A stretch of 64,000 nucleotides of DNA from Streptomyces cirratus (GTDB lineage Bacteria > Actinomycetota > Actinomycetes > Streptomycetales > Streptomycetaceae), in contig NZ_BMVP01000003.1 of assembly GCF_014650775.1 (NCBI RefSeq), forward strand, positions 434,001 to 498,000, written 5' to 3'. The translations under genes and the position numbers were made by a program. Shown here one piece after another: positions 33,656 to 42,312 of the stretch (position 1 is its first letter; the number at the start of each line of letters is the position of its first letter). Below the pieces are notes generated by a model, which was not told the DNA's origin, ran no database searches, and was given only the letters and a program-made list of their open reading frames with translations.

Positions 33656-33802
33656 GCGCTCGCCTGCGTGCCGCCATCCCATCACGGGCGGCCGGGTCCG
33701 CCCCGGCAAGCCGCGCCGCCGCCGGGCCGGCGAGGGGGGCCCGCTGTCCCGTGTCCGCCGGCGCTTGTCGGCCCGCCTCCCCCCGTCACCCGGGAGGCCC
33801 GC

Positions 33803-34320
33803 ATGTCACGTCGCCCGGTGACCGGCGTCACCGGAGGCAGCCGGGGCACAGGCGCGGCGACCTGCGTCAGACTCGCCGCCGAGGGGCTCGACGTGGCGCT
33901 CGGCCACGTCAGCGACGACGCGGCCGCCCAGACCACCTCCGGTCCGGCCCGGGCGACCGGCGCCCGGTGCGTGACGGTACGGGGTGACACGTCCACGGAG
34001 TGCGGGGTGGAGCGGCTCTTCGACCTCGCGGGTGCCGAACTCGGCGCGGCGGCCAAGGGGGCCGGCGACGCGCTGACCGTCGCCTGGCCATGGAGCTAGG
34101 CGCGGACGGGATCCGGGTCAACGCCGAGGCGCCCGGCATCATTGAAACCGACATGCACGCGGCGATGGGCGACCCCGCCCCGGCCGCCCGGGCCGCCGGG
34201 ACGATCCCGCTCGGGCGGCCGGGCCTGCCGCAGGAGGTGGCGGGGGCCATCGCGTGGCTGCCGTCGCCGGGCTCCTCGTACACGACGGGGGCCGTGCTGC
34301 GGGTGTCGGTCGGGCGCTGA
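33803..34320 (+). pseudogene. SDR oxidoreductase pseudogene (internal deletion and frameshift)
   Basis: The first part encodes an SDR start (PVTGVTGGSRGTGAATCVRLAAEG) and continues to GAELGA. It then jumps directly to AAKGAGDALTVA, so the NNAG segment, catalytic Ser and Tyr of YxxxK, about 70 residues in all, are missing. One base is also lost near 34083. The C-terminal half (AMELGADGIRVNAEAPGIIETDMH) continues in another frame to 34320. The original gene was probably a 250-residue glucose/ribitol-type dehydrogenase. The product cannot be active. Confidence 0.88.
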
Positions 34321-34384
34321 GCCGGGCACCGAGAACGCCAGCGGCATCGGCACTGGCAACGTCACGGCACGGCACCGCCGCGCC

Positions 34385-35062
34385 TCAGCCGAAGGCGGCC
34401 CGCGTCGCCGGGCCGTAGACACCGGGCGGGTCGCCCTTGATGTCGCGGTCGCTCTGGAGCTGCGCGACACCGCGCCGGGTGCGCCCGTCGTAGACACCGG
34501 TGACGGCGACGTACGTGAACCCCTGCGCGTACAGCCGCTGCTGGAGGACGCGCACCTCGGGCCCCTTGTCCCCTTGGCGTAGGGTGCCGGAGTCCTCGGC
34601 GGGCGGCGCGGTGGTGCCGGGCGGGCCGCCCCGGGGCGTGCTCCCGGGGCGGGCGCCCGGGCTGGAGACGGGTCCCGACGGCGTGGCCGTGGCCGGCGCC
34701 GGGGCGGAGGTCTTCGGCCGGTCCGGGACGGCGGGAGAGGAACCCGTTTCGGCGTCGGGGCTGCGCGCCGGGAGCACCGGCACGCTCAGACCGGGCGGCG
34801 CCTCGGCCCGCGCGGGCTCCGGGTCGGGGCCGCTGAGCAGGAACACCAGCGCGCCGGCGCCGGTGAGCGCGAGCAGGCCGAGGACGGCTGCCACCCGTGC
34901 GCCGCGTCCGCGCCGGTCCGGTACGGGGGACCCCGCCGCGGCGGGAGCGGGCGGGGGAACGGGCCGCGCCGTGCCCTCGGGCCAGGTCGGGCCGTCCGTG
35001 GCGCAGGACGGCCGGCCCGGGGCTGCGACGTAGGGGCGCACCAACAGGCCGTCGTCAGGCAT
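34385..35062 (-). CDS. Membrane-anchored peptidoglycan-binding protein
   Basis: A 225-residue protein. An N-terminal cytoplasmic Pro-rich stretch leads to a single membrane helix (VAAVLGLLALTGAGALVFLL). A long Pro/Ser/Thr-rich extracellular linker follows, then a C-terminal PG_binding_1 domain (LRQGDKGPEVRVLQQRLYAQGFTYVAVTGVYDGRTRRGVAQLQ). It should tether the membrane to the cell wall or sense it. ATG at 35062. Divergent from a lipoprotein gene. Confidence 0.85.
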   Translation of the reverse strand: MPDDGLLVRPYVAAPGRPSCATDGPTWPEGTARPVPPPAPAAAGSPVPDRRGRGARVAAVLGLLALTGAGALVFLLSGPDPEPARAEAPPGLSVPVLPARSPDAETGSSPAVPDRPKTSAPAPATATPSGPVSSPGARPGSTPRGGPPGTTAPPAEDSGTLRQGDKGPEVRVLQQRLYAQGFTYVAVTGVYDGRTRRGVAQLQSDRDIKGDPPGVYGPATRAAFG

Positions 35063-35320
35063 GGGCCCGCTTCCGGGTGGTGGTACGGGGAACCGCAGTG
35101 CAGGCGGGCAGGGGCATGGGTGCGTCTTTCGAAGTGCGGGTCGCGCCGTGGTGCTTGATCGGGGCGCACTCTTGCCGCCCGGGACGGGTCCGGTCAAGCC
35201 CGGTGTCCGATCCGCCCGTTCCCTCCGGTCGGGGGCGGGTTCCGGACTCCGGCGCGAATCGTGTCACCCGGACGCGTGAGCGGCGCGGCTGGGCCGTCCG
35301 GGGTGCGGCATGGTGGGGGG

Positions 35321-35764
35321 ATGCAGTCACGCCGGGCCGCCCTGCCCCTTTCCCTCCTCGCGCTCTTGGCGAGCGCCGGCTGTGTGTCGGTCGGGCCGGG
35401 TGAGCCCGCCGCGGGTCCCGCGCGCGCCCTGCCGCCCGTCGGCGCGCCGGACGCGCCTGTCGCCGTGCCCTCGTCCCGGCCGCTGCCGCTGAGCCCGTTG
35501 CCCGAGCCCACTCCCGAACCGGATTCGGCCCCCGACCCCGGGCCGGCCGCGGACCGGCAGTCGAAGGAGAAGCCCCGCGCCCGTCCCGCCCGCAGGGGCG
35601 GCGAGCGTGCCGCGAAGCCCGCCGCCCCCCGCCGGGTCCGCCCGCCCGCCGCCGCGCGCAAGCCGCTCCCGCACGGCCCGGGCGGGGAGGAAGTGTGCGC
35701 GGCGGCGCAAGGCGTCGTCCCCCCGTCCGTCGTCGACCTGTGCGTGCGCCAGTACGGCCGCTGA
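35321..35764 (+). CDS. Small proline-rich lipoprotein
   Basis: A 147-residue exported protein. The signal peptide MQSRRAALPLSLLALLASAGC ends in a lipobox (ASAGC), so Cys21 should be lipidated. The mature part is Pro/Ala/Arg-rich and disordered, with a short conserved C-terminus containing two cysteines (EEVCAAAQGVVPPSVVDLCVRQYG). Function unknown. GTGGGGGG precedes the ATG. Confidence 0.8.
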   Translation: MQSRRAALPLSLLALLASAGCVSVGPGEPAAGPARALPPVGAPDAPVAVPSSRPLPLSPLPEPTPEPDSAPDPGPAADRQSKEKPRARPARRGGERAAKPAAPRRVRPPAAARKPLPHGPGGEEVCAAAQGVVPPSVVDLCVRQYGR

Positions 35765-35795
35765 CCGGCCCGGATTCCGGACTGGCGCTCGGGGC

Positions 35796-35826
35796 TTGAC
35801 CCTCACACCGTGTCAGGCCGTGCACT
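35796..35826 (+). promoter_or_regulatory. MerR-type promoter with 19-bp spacer and dyad
   Basis: TTGACC (35796-35801) and TGCACT (35821-35826) are separated by 19 bases, the over-long spacing typical of MerR-controlled promoters. Almost the whole spacer is a dyad, CCTCACAC-C-GTGTCAGG (35801-35817), with one mismatch. The -10 ends only ten bases before the MerR-gene ATG, so the transcript would be leaderless or nearly so. Confidence 0.7.
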
Positions 35827-35836
35827 GGAAGGCATC

Positions 35837-36670
35837 ATGTTCACCATCGGAGACTTCGCGAAGTACGGCCGGGTGTCGGTCCGCATGCTGCGTCACTACG
35901 ACGCCCTCGGGCTGCTGCGCCCGGCACGAGTCGACCCCGTCAGCGGCTACCGCTCCTACGAGGCCGGGCAGCTCGCCCGCCTCAATCGCGTCATCGCGCT
36001 CAAGGAGCTCGGCTTCAGCCTCGAAGAGGTGGGGGCGATCCTCGACGAGCGGCCGGGCGTGGCGGAGCTGCGCGGCATGCTGCGGCTGCGGCAGGCGGAA
36101 CTGGAGAGCGCCTTGGCCGCAGCCGCGGCGCGGCTGGCGGAGGTCGAGACGAGGCTCCGGACCATCGAGAGCGAGGGGACCATGCCCACCGACGAGATCG
36201 TCGTGAAGAACCTGCCGCCCGTCCGGCTCGCGGAGATGACCGGCGTCGCGGCCGGGTACGCTCCGCAGGAGATCGGGCCGGTCATCGGTCCTTTGTACGA
36301 GGAGCTGTGCAGCCGTGTCGAGGCCGCCGTGGTGGTTCCGACGGGCCCGGGTCTGGCCTACTACGAGGAGGCTGCGGACACCGCGCCCGGATCCGTCCTG
36401 GTGCACGCCGGACTCCCCGTCGCAGCGGCCGTCCACGCCGAGGACCTCGGTGGTGCGGTGAGGATCGTCGAGCTGCCCGGGGTCGAGCGGGCGGCGACCG
36501 TGGTGCACCGCGGGTCGATGGACGACGTGTTGCCCACGGCCCAGGCGCTGGCCCGGTGGATCGACGCCCACGGTCACCGCTCGGCGGGGTTCGCGCGCGA
36601 GCTGAGCCTGGCCTGCCCGGAGGACCGGGAGCAGTGGGTCACCGAACTCCAGGAGCCCCTGGCCCCCTGA
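35837..36670 (+). CDS. MerR-family regulator with GyrI-like effector domain
   Basis: A 277-residue regulator. The MerR winged helix is FTIGDFAKYGRVSVRMLRHYDALGLLRPARVDPVSGYRSY, followed by a dimerisation coiled coil (residues 75-120). The C-terminal 155 residues are a GyrI-like/BmrR-type ligand domain (PPVRLAEMTGVAAGYAPQEIGPVIGPLYEEL, VRIVELPGVERAATVVHRGSMDDVLPTAQALARWI). Such proteins sense hydrophobic cations or drugs and activate efflux or their own gene. ATG 35837 rather than 35810, because the earlier codon lies inside the promoter. Confidence 0.9.
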   Translation: MFTIGDFAKYGRVSVRMLRHYDALGLLRPARVDPVSGYRSYEAGQLARLNRVIALKELGFSLEEVGAILDERPGVAELRGMLRLRQAELESALAAAAARLAEVETRLRTIESEGTMPTDEIVVKNLPPVRLAEMTGVAAGYAPQEIGPVIGPLYEELCSRVEAAVVVPTGPGLAYYEEAADTAPGSVLVHAGLPVAAAVHAEDLGGAVRIVELPGVERAATVVHRGSMDDVLPTAQALARWIDAHGHRSAGFARELSLACPEDREQWVTELQEPLAP

Positions 36671-36992
36671 CGCCCGCGCCCGGTGCACGCCGCGCGCGAC
36701 GTCCGCAGGCGGCCGCGCAGCGGCGGGCCGAGCGGGTCGTGTGCTCGCGGGTGGTTCGCAGGCGGCGCACGGCGGTGTGCCCGTATCGGCGCCACTCGGC
36801 GCGGGGCAGGCCGGCGCGCCGGCCGCCTCCGGCGATCAGGGCGTTGACCGGGGCGTGCGGGTCGGCGGCCATGCCCTTGGCGATCAGGACCCCGACCACC
36901 AGCGGGACCAGTGCCACGGCCAGCGCCGAACCGGCGGTGGCGACCTGCTGCATGCGCGGGCGGTGCGTGCCGGGCGCGGCTTCGTACGTCAT
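36639..36992 (-). CDS. Possible small membrane protein with basic tail
   Basis: About 117 residues. A hydrophobic helix (AGSALAVALVPLVVGVLIAKGMAA) near the N-terminus is followed by a very Arg-rich tail. Its 3' end overlaps the MerR gene by 32 bases. The N-terminal 80 residues look protein-like, but the last 30 may be read-through of non-coding sequence. No family recognised; moderate to low certainty that it is expressed. Confidence 0.42.
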   Translation of the reverse strand: MTYEAAPGTHRPRMQQVATAGSALAVALVPLVVGVLIAKGMAADPHAPVNALIAGGGRRAGLPRAEWRRYGHTAVRRLRTTREHTTRSARRCAAACGRRARRAPGAGVRGPGAPGVR

Positions 36993-37080
36993 GGCGCCAT
37001 TCGACCAGCGGCAGCCTGGCGGGGAATCGGCCCGGATACTCAGGCCGTTGGACGTGGGGTACTCAGACGGGGTGGTGTGC

Positions 37081-37542
37081 GTGGCGGAGGAACCGGGCGG
37101 GCAGGGCTTCGAGGCGGCGACCGGGGACGGCCCGGCCCCGCCGGCTGGCCCCGGGCGGGCGGCCGAGGTCCGGACGGCGTACGAGGGGCTGATGCAGATC
37201 CGGCGTCTGGTGAACGGCCCGCGGGGCGCGGCGGTTCCCGCCCCGTGGGAGATGCGCAGGATGCCGCGCGCGGTGGCCCTCGTACTGGAGGCGGCGGGCA
37301 TCGAGCCGTCGGCGGTGGACCCGGACGGGGGGCGTACGCACACCGGGTACCGGGTGGCGGCCGCGCCGGAGCCCGGGCGGGTCCAGGTGTCCTGGCTCGG
37401 GCCGCCCGGAGGTGGCGCGGCGGAGGAGGAGCAGGAGCGGCTGTCGCTGTGCGGGCGGGTGCTGGAGCGGCACGGCTGGGAATGTCTGCTGTACCGCGGT
37501 CCCCGCCGCCGCCGCTTCCTGGAGGTCGAACCACCCCGCTGA
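37081..37542 (+). CDS. Hypothetical protein
   Basis: About 153 residues, soluble. A disordered start is followed by RTAYEGLMQIRRLVNGPRGAAVPAPWEMRRMPRAVALVLEAAG and a compact C-terminal domain (TGYRVAAAPEPGRVQVSWLG, CGRVLERHGWECLLY). Several GTG codons (37054, 37072, 37075, 37081) could start it. I chose 37081 because ACGGGGTG lies upstream. Not recognised. Confidence 0.6.
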   Translation: MAEEPGGQGFEAATGDGPAPPAGPGRAAEVRTAYEGLMQIRRLVNGPRGAAVPAPWEMRRMPRAVALVLEAAGIEPSAVDPDGGRTHTGYRVAAAPEPGRVQVSWLGPPGGGAAEEEQERLSLCGRVLERHGWECLLYRGPRRRRFLEVEPPR

Positions 37543-37554
37543 GGGCCGCCCCGA

Positions 37555-37586
37555 GGCGGTACGGTCCCGGGCCGGACCGTACCGCC
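37555..37586. terminator. Bidirectional hairpin terminator
   Basis: GGCGGTACGGTCC (37555-37567) pairs perfectly with GGACCGTACCGCC (37574-37586) around CGGGCC. It lies between two convergent genes ending at 37542 and 37604. Confidence 0.82.
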
Positions 37587-37603
37587 CCCCGCTCAGCGGC
37601 AGG

Positions 37604-40342
37604 TCACGGCGTGCCGAAGGTCAGCGTGAGCCGTGGCGTGCCTTCGTTGGCTGCGGCTTCCGAGGACCACAGCCACAGGGCGTCGGTCCCGGTGCTGGTG
37701 AGCGCCAGGTTGTAGGCGCCGCCCAGTGCGGAGGCGACCTTGGCCGCATCCAGGCCTGCGGTGTGGACGGCCGAGCCGTCCGGGATGCCCGGGAAGCCGC
37801 CGAGCGCCGGGGCGCCCAGGCCCGGGCGGTTGTCGTACGTCGTTCCGCCCTCGGTCCACGCGCCGGTGACCGGGACCACCGAGACGGTGTCGGTCGTGCC
37901 CGCGCCGCTCATGGTGCTGGTCTTCACGCTGAGCGTCGCCGACTTGAGTACCGTGCCCGCCGGCGCGGCGGGCAGGTCGAAGCGCAGGTAGCTCGCGTAC
38001 AGCGAGGTTCCGCGGACGGCGAGGGATCCCGAGGCGCCGTAGTTGGTGCCGGGGGCGCCGGCGTTGGCGTAGGTGTCCTCGGCCGCAGTGAGCTGGACGA
38101 CCGAGTCGGCGGGTGCGGAGGCGAGGGCGTAGTGGTGCTGGACCTGCTCCGCGCTCAGCACGTTCGGGTAGACGGCCGTCTCGTCGAGCAGGCCCGCCCA
38201 GTAGTCGCTGGTCGGGCGGTCGGGCCAGGCGTTCAGGTTGTCGCCGCCCGCGTGCCAGTAGCCGGTGAAGTCCTCGTGGGTGGTGACGCCCAGGGTGCCC
38301 TTCCGGGCGCCGTCGACGTAGAGGGCCATGCCGCCGGGGCCCTGGGTGGCTACGACGTGGTGCCACTTGTCGTCGTTGTACCGGTCGGTGCCGGCGGTGG
38401 TGATGGTGCGGGTCGCTCCGGTGTAGACGCCGTAGACGAGCCGCCCGTCATTGGTCATGTAGATGTGCTTGTCGTACCGACTGCTGCCCCGGTCCTGGTT
38501 GTTGCCGAAGCCGACGAGCTTGCCGCCCCGGGTGGTGTTGGTCTTGAACCAGGTCTCGATGGAGTAGCTGCTGCCCACGGTCTGCCGTTCGTCCCCGTAC
38601 ACCTGGGTGTTGGTGCCGTTGAAGCCGATCGCCGTGCTCGCGCCGGTGACCGCGCCGGGCGACTGGCGCAGCGCCGGTCCGTTCAGGTGGACGCCGCTCT
38701 GGTTGCCCGCCGTCGAGGAGTCGGCGACGAACGGCAGGGCCGACTCGTCGTATCGCCAGTACTGCTGGGCGCCGTCGGTGCGGACCGCGTTCGGGTACGC
38801 GTCGATCGAGGTGGGGATGGTGACGGACGCGGCCCCGGACGGGGCGCTGGTGTTGCCGGCCGCGTCGGACGCCGTCACGCGGTAGGTGTAGGACTGTCCG
38901 GCGAGGGCGGTGGTGTCCGTCCAGGAGGCCTGGGGTCGCTTGAAGAACAGTGAGTCCGCCGTGACCGTGCCGATCGGGGTCGCCGATCCGTTGCGGTAGA
39001 TCCGGTAGGTGAGGGCGCTGTCGTCCAGGTCGAGGCTGGTGCGCCAGCGCACCTGGACTTCGCCGGGCTTGAAGCTGACGGCGCTGGTGACGGGCACGGT
39101 CGGCGCCCCGGTGTCGCCGGTCGAGGCGAAGCGGGTCAGGCTCTGCTGGTCGGCCCCGTTGACGGTGGTGAACTCGCCCCCGACCCACAGGTAGGGGACT
39201 CCGGCCTTGGAGCCCACCGTCATCACGCGCGGGCCGATGCCCTCGCCGATGCCGTCGTTGGTGTCGGGGGCCCAGCCCAGTTTGCCGACGCTGGTGGTCG
39301 GCTGGGCCAGGAGGTGGTGGCGCCGGCCGTCGGGGTACTCGCCGACGCTGGAGCAGTCGTGCGCGTGCGAGGCGCTGTAGAGCACGTTCTGGTAGGGCAG
39401 CACGGCCTGGGTGGCGCCGAGGCAGGTGTCGCGCCAGCGCTGGTTGAAGTCGCTGAGGTCGAGGGCGATACGGCCGTCGAACACGCCGCCGCCGGTGCCC
39501 TCGTTGCCGGTGTAGATGCCGGTCGCGTCGGTGGCGATGTCCTTGACCACCGAGTTGGTCTCTATGAAGCCCGGGTAGGTCTTGGTGAGGGTGCCGCTCG
39601 TCGGGTTGACGACGGCCAGGGCGTGGGTGTTCGTACCGTTGACGGTGAAGAAGTCGCCGCCGAGTACGACGTTCTTCCCGTCGGGTGTGACTTCGACGGC
39701 GCGGCCCGGCTCGTCCGCGTCGGCGGTGAAGGGCCTCAGGGCGCCGTCGCCCGCGCCGACCGCGGCGAAGCGCCTGCGGGGCTGGCCGGAGACGGTCAGG
39801 AAGTCGCCGCCGGCGTAGACGGTGTCGGCGGTGACGGCAAGGGCCCGGACGGTGGCCGCGAAGGCCGGCCGGAAGGACGTCTTCACGGTGCAGCTCGCCA
39901 CGTCGACGGCGGCGATGCTGGAGACGGGTGTGCCGTTGACGGCTCCGAAGTAGCCCCCCGCGTAGAGGGTCTTCTTGTCGGGTGAGAGCGTGAGCGCGCG
40001 GACGGTAGCGGTGCCGCCGGCGACGGTGAAGTCCAGGGAGCAGGAGGTCGGGGCGCCGGTCGCGGTGTCGAGCGCCACGAAGTTGACCGCCGGCCGCTCG
40101 CTGCCGCCACCGCCCGCCGGGGGGCGTACGGCGGAGAAGGTGCCGCCGACGAAGACCGTGCCGCCGGTCTCGGCGAGGGCCCATACGACGCCGTTGGGCT
40201 GCCAGGTGGGCAGCGCGTCGGCGGTGAAGGCGACGGGCGGGGTGATGGCCGCCGCCTGCGGGGCGAGGCCGAGGCCGATGACGGTGGCGGTGCCCGCCAG
40301 GGACAGGGCGAGGGCGGTGACCGTCCCTCTGGATCTACGCAT
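37604..40342 (-). CDS. Large secreted protein: propeller-like, FN3, LamG and DNRLRE domains
   Basis: A 912-residue exported protein with signal peptide MRRSRGTVTALALSLAGTA... ending near AAA. Residues 40-400 contain repeated GGTF/GGYF/GGDFxxVNG units (FVGGTFSAV, YAGGYFGAVNG, YAGGDFLTVSG, LGGDFFTVNG, VGGEFTTVNG) that probably form a beta-propeller. About 405-500 is a fibronectin type III domain, about 545-715 a LamG/concanavalin-type sugar- or protein-binding domain, and 750-912 a DNRLRE-type domain. No catalytic site is seen. Likely an adhesive or surface-assembly protein. ATG 40342 gives a correct signal peptide. Confidence 0.85.
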   Translation of the reverse strand: MRRSRGTVTALALSLAGTATVIGLGLAPQAAAITPPVAFTADALPTWQPNGVVWALAETGGTVFVGGTFSAVRPPAGGGGSERPAVNFVALDTATGAPTSCSLDFTVAGGTATVRALTLSPDKKTLYAGGYFGAVNGTPVSSIAAVDVASCTVKTSFRPAFAATVRALAVTADTVYAGGDFLTVSGQPRRRFAAVGAGDGALRPFTADADEPGRAVEVTPDGKNVVLGGDFFTVNGTNTHALAVVNPTSGTLTKTYPGFIETNSVVKDIATDATGIYTGNEGTGGGVFDGRIALDLSDFNQRWRDTCLGATQAVLPYQNVLYSASHAHDCSSVGEYPDGRRHHLLAQPTTSVGKLGWAPDTNDGIGEGIGPRVMTVGSKAGVPYLWVGGEFTTVNGADQQSLTRFASTGDTGAPTVPVTSAVSFKPGEVQVRWRTSLDLDDSALTYRIYRNGSATPIGTVTADSLFFKRPQASWTDTTALAGQSYTYRVTASDAAGNTSAPSGAASVTIPTSIDAYPNAVRTDGAQQYWRYDESALPFVADSSTAGNQSGVHLNGPALRQSPGAVTGASTAIGFNGTNTQVYGDERQTVGSSYSIETWFKTNTTRGGKLVGFGNNQDRGSSRYDKHIYMTNDGRLVYGVYTGATRTITTAGTDRYNDDKWHHVVATQGPGGMALYVDGARKGTLGVTTHEDFTGYWHAGGDNLNAWPDRPTSDYWAGLLDETAVYPNVLSAEQVQHHYALASAPADSVVQLTAAEDTYANAGAPGTNYGASGSLAVRGTSLYASYLRFDLPAAPAGTVLKSATLSVKTSTMSGAGTTDTVSVVPVTGAWTEGGTTYDNRPGLGAPALGGFPGIPDGSAVHTAGLDAAKVASALGGAYNLALTSTGTDALWLWSSEAAANEGTPRLTLTFGTP

Positions 40343-40662
40343 GAACCCCCCAGTTCGGTGTGCGTTCCGCCGCGCGTGCGCCGCGCGGGCCACGGCCGTA
40401 CGGCCGTCCGGCCCGGCGAGCAGGCCGATGGTCGTACGTACGGGCGCACACCCTAGGGCGAATCGGTCCGCCCGGCACGGCACTTGACCCATCGGATGCG
40501 AAACGTGCCCGGGGCGCCCGCGCCGGGCGCGTTCCGGTGCACCGCGGCCGCGCCCGGCGCGTTCGTTCACCCGGGCGCACCCCGGGGAAAACCGCCCCGC
40601 GGGGGCCCGCGCCGCTCTACCGTGCCCTGAGGGCGTTCGGCACGGCACCGGAGGTGGGCGGG
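40343..40662. other. Divergent intergenic region
   Basis: A 320-base gap between the secreted-protein gene and the next plus-strand gene. It holds no convincing gene. The word CGTACGTACG near 40434 is a local palindrome. Promoters for both genes should lie here, but I cannot place them. Confidence 0.4.
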
Positions 40663-40965
40663 ATGGACGACGAAGAAGACATGCGGCTGGCGAGGATGAC
40701 GCCGGAGATCTCCCGCCGGACGCTCGCGATGCTGCGGGGTCTGGCCGGGATGGAGCCGCCGGAGCAGGTACCCGAGGAAGCCATGATCGTGGCCGACGCC
40801 ATCCTCGCCGAACACGGCACGGACGGGCTCCGCGTCCTGGTGATGACCCTCGCCGCCTGGGCGACGGCGCAGATCGAGAACGTCGCCGAGCTGAGCCGGC
40901 GCAGCCACGAGGCGGTGCTCGACGCGATGGAGCTGGCCTGTCTGGAGGCGAGCGCCGACGACTGA
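40663..40965 (+). CDS. Small hypothetical helical protein
   Basis: A 100-residue acidic soluble protein, all helical in appearance (SRRTLAMLRGLAGMEPPEQVPEEAMIVADAILAEHGTDGLRVLVMTLAAWATAQIENVAELSRRSHEAVLDAMELA). GGAGG lies 12 bases before the ATG. No known family or partner. Confidence 0.68.
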   Translation: MDDEEDMRLARMTPEISRRTLAMLRGLAGMEPPEQVPEEAMIVADAILAEHGTDGLRVLVMTLAAWATAQIENVAELSRRSHEAVLDAMELACLEASADD

Positions 40966-41157
40966 GCCCCTCACCGGCCGCATGTGCGAGGTCACGGGTG
41001 GCGACCGGCAGGTCCCGCGCGGGCCCCGGCGCGGGACGTCGGCCTGATCCGTGGCCGGGCCCAGGGCGGGAATCGAGGCGTCGCACTACCCCTTGCGCCG
41101 GAGTCGGCGACACTGAGGTGACAGCACCGTTGTGGGGGGTCGTGATCGGAGGCCGTC

Positions 41158-41619
41158 GTGAGCACACCTTCCCCCATCCGGCTCGCCGCCGTGTTGTCCA
41201 CCGAACATCGCGGGCGGCTGATGGCCCTGGCCCGAGAGGTCAATTTCCGTGAGGGCTCCCGGATCTTCGACGAGGGCGGCCGGGCGGATTCCTTCTGGAT
41301 CGTGCGTTCCGGCACCGTCACCCTGCAGCTTCCCGTCCCCGGCCGCCGGGCGGCGCCTATCGAGAGCCTCGGCCCGGGTGAACTGGTGGGCTGGTCATGG
41401 CTCTTCCCCCCGTACACCTGGCAGCTCAGCGCCGAGGCGATGACCCTGGTACGGGCGTACGAATTCGACGCGCCGACGGTGCGGATGCAGATGGACGCCG
41501 ACCCCGCCTACGGTTCCGCCATCGGGCATTGGGTGGGGCGCGTGCTGGCGATGCGGCTCCAGCAGACCCGCACCCGGCTCCTCGATCTGTACGCGCCCCG
41601 TCTCGCAACGACCCGCTGA
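41158..41619 (+). CDS. Single-domain cyclic nucleotide-binding protein
   Basis: A 153-residue Crp-like cNMP-binding beta-roll without the DNA-binding helix-turn-helix. Fold markers: FREGSRIFDEGGRADSFWIVRSGTVTLQL and the phosphate-binding-cassette region IESLGPGELVGWSWLFPPYTW. The canonical Arg of the GELGALxxxPRAA cassette is replaced, so cAMP binding is uncertain. It ends in a helix that may dimerise. GGAGG precedes the GTG start. Confidence 0.82.
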   Translation: MSTPSPIRLAAVLSTEHRGRLMALAREVNFREGSRIFDEGGRADSFWIVRSGTVTLQLPVPGRRAAPIESLGPGELVGWSWLFPPYTWQLSAEAMTLVRAYEFDAPTVRMQMDADPAYGSAIGHWVGRVLAMRLQQTRTRLLDLYAPRLATTR

Positions 41620-41814
41620 ACCCCTCGGAAGCAGGCGTCTTCGGCCGTTTCGCCACTGCGTGTTCGCACAGGTCAACGGACCGTCACCGCTGCGGACTGC
41701 GCTCATTCGCTCACGAACGGTGACGTGAAATCGCGGCCCGAACGAGCGTTCTGGCGCCGCATGGGCAAGACTCCCGTCCGTTATCCGGCACAACGACCCC
41801 GAGGAGTGTTCGAA

Positions 41815-42258
41815 ATGCGGTCCATCAGCAGGAGTCTGGGACTGGCTTCCGGAGCCATGGCGCTCACCGCTCTCACCGCGCTGGCCGGGTCCGGAGCCGC
41901 CGACGCGGCGCCGGCCGGAGCCCAAACCCTCTACGCCCCGTCGGCGCTCGTGGTCAGCGTCGCCAGCGGAGAGGACCCCGCCCAGGCGACGGTGATGCGC
42001 GCGGTGACACTGGTGTGCGCTCCGCGGCCGACGGGCACCCACCCGGACCCGGCCACGGCGTGTGCCCAGCTGCGGGCGAACGGGGGCTCACCGGACGCGC
42101 TGACCGCCCCCCGAGCGAACGTGCGGTGTACGAGGGAGTGGAACCCGGTGACGGTGACGACCGACGGCGTGTGGGAGGGCCGCCGGCTGAACTACGCGCA
42201 CACCTTCGCCAACCCGTGCGAGCTGCGCAGCAGTGAGGGCGTCCTGTTCCACGTGTAG
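41815..42258 (+). CDS. Subtilisin-inhibitor (SSI) family secreted protease inhibitor, P1 Arg
   Basis: A 147-residue secreted inhibitor. The signal peptide ends near AADAAPA. Four cysteines at 68, 83, 105 and 135 match the two SSI disulfides. Conserved segments include YAPSALVVSV, ACAQLRANGG and VTVTTDGVWEGRRLNYAHTFANPCEL. In SSI the reactive bond follows Cys-Pro-Met; here it is Cys105-Thr-Arg107 followed by Glu108, so P1 is Arg. This points to inhibition of trypsin-like or mycelial proteases instead of subtilisin. GAGGAG precedes the ATG. Confidence 0.93.
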   Translation: MRSISRSLGLASGAMALTALTALAGSGAADAAPAGAQTLYAPSALVVSVASGEDPAQATVMRAVTLVCAPRPTGTHPDPATACAQLRANGGSPDALTAPRANVRCTREWNPVTVTTDGVWEGRRLNYAHTFANPCELRSSEGVLFHV

Positions 42259-42312
42259 GACGGCGCGCCGGATCCTGCCGGGCGGCGCCGTGCGACCGCC
42301 GCCCGGTCCGCG

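Noticed and set aside
40343..41167. N-terminal extension of the secreted LamG protein by 275 codons
   Set aside because: The extension is Arg/Pro-rich without fold, overlaps the 40663 gene, and would bury a good signal peptide that begins at 40342.
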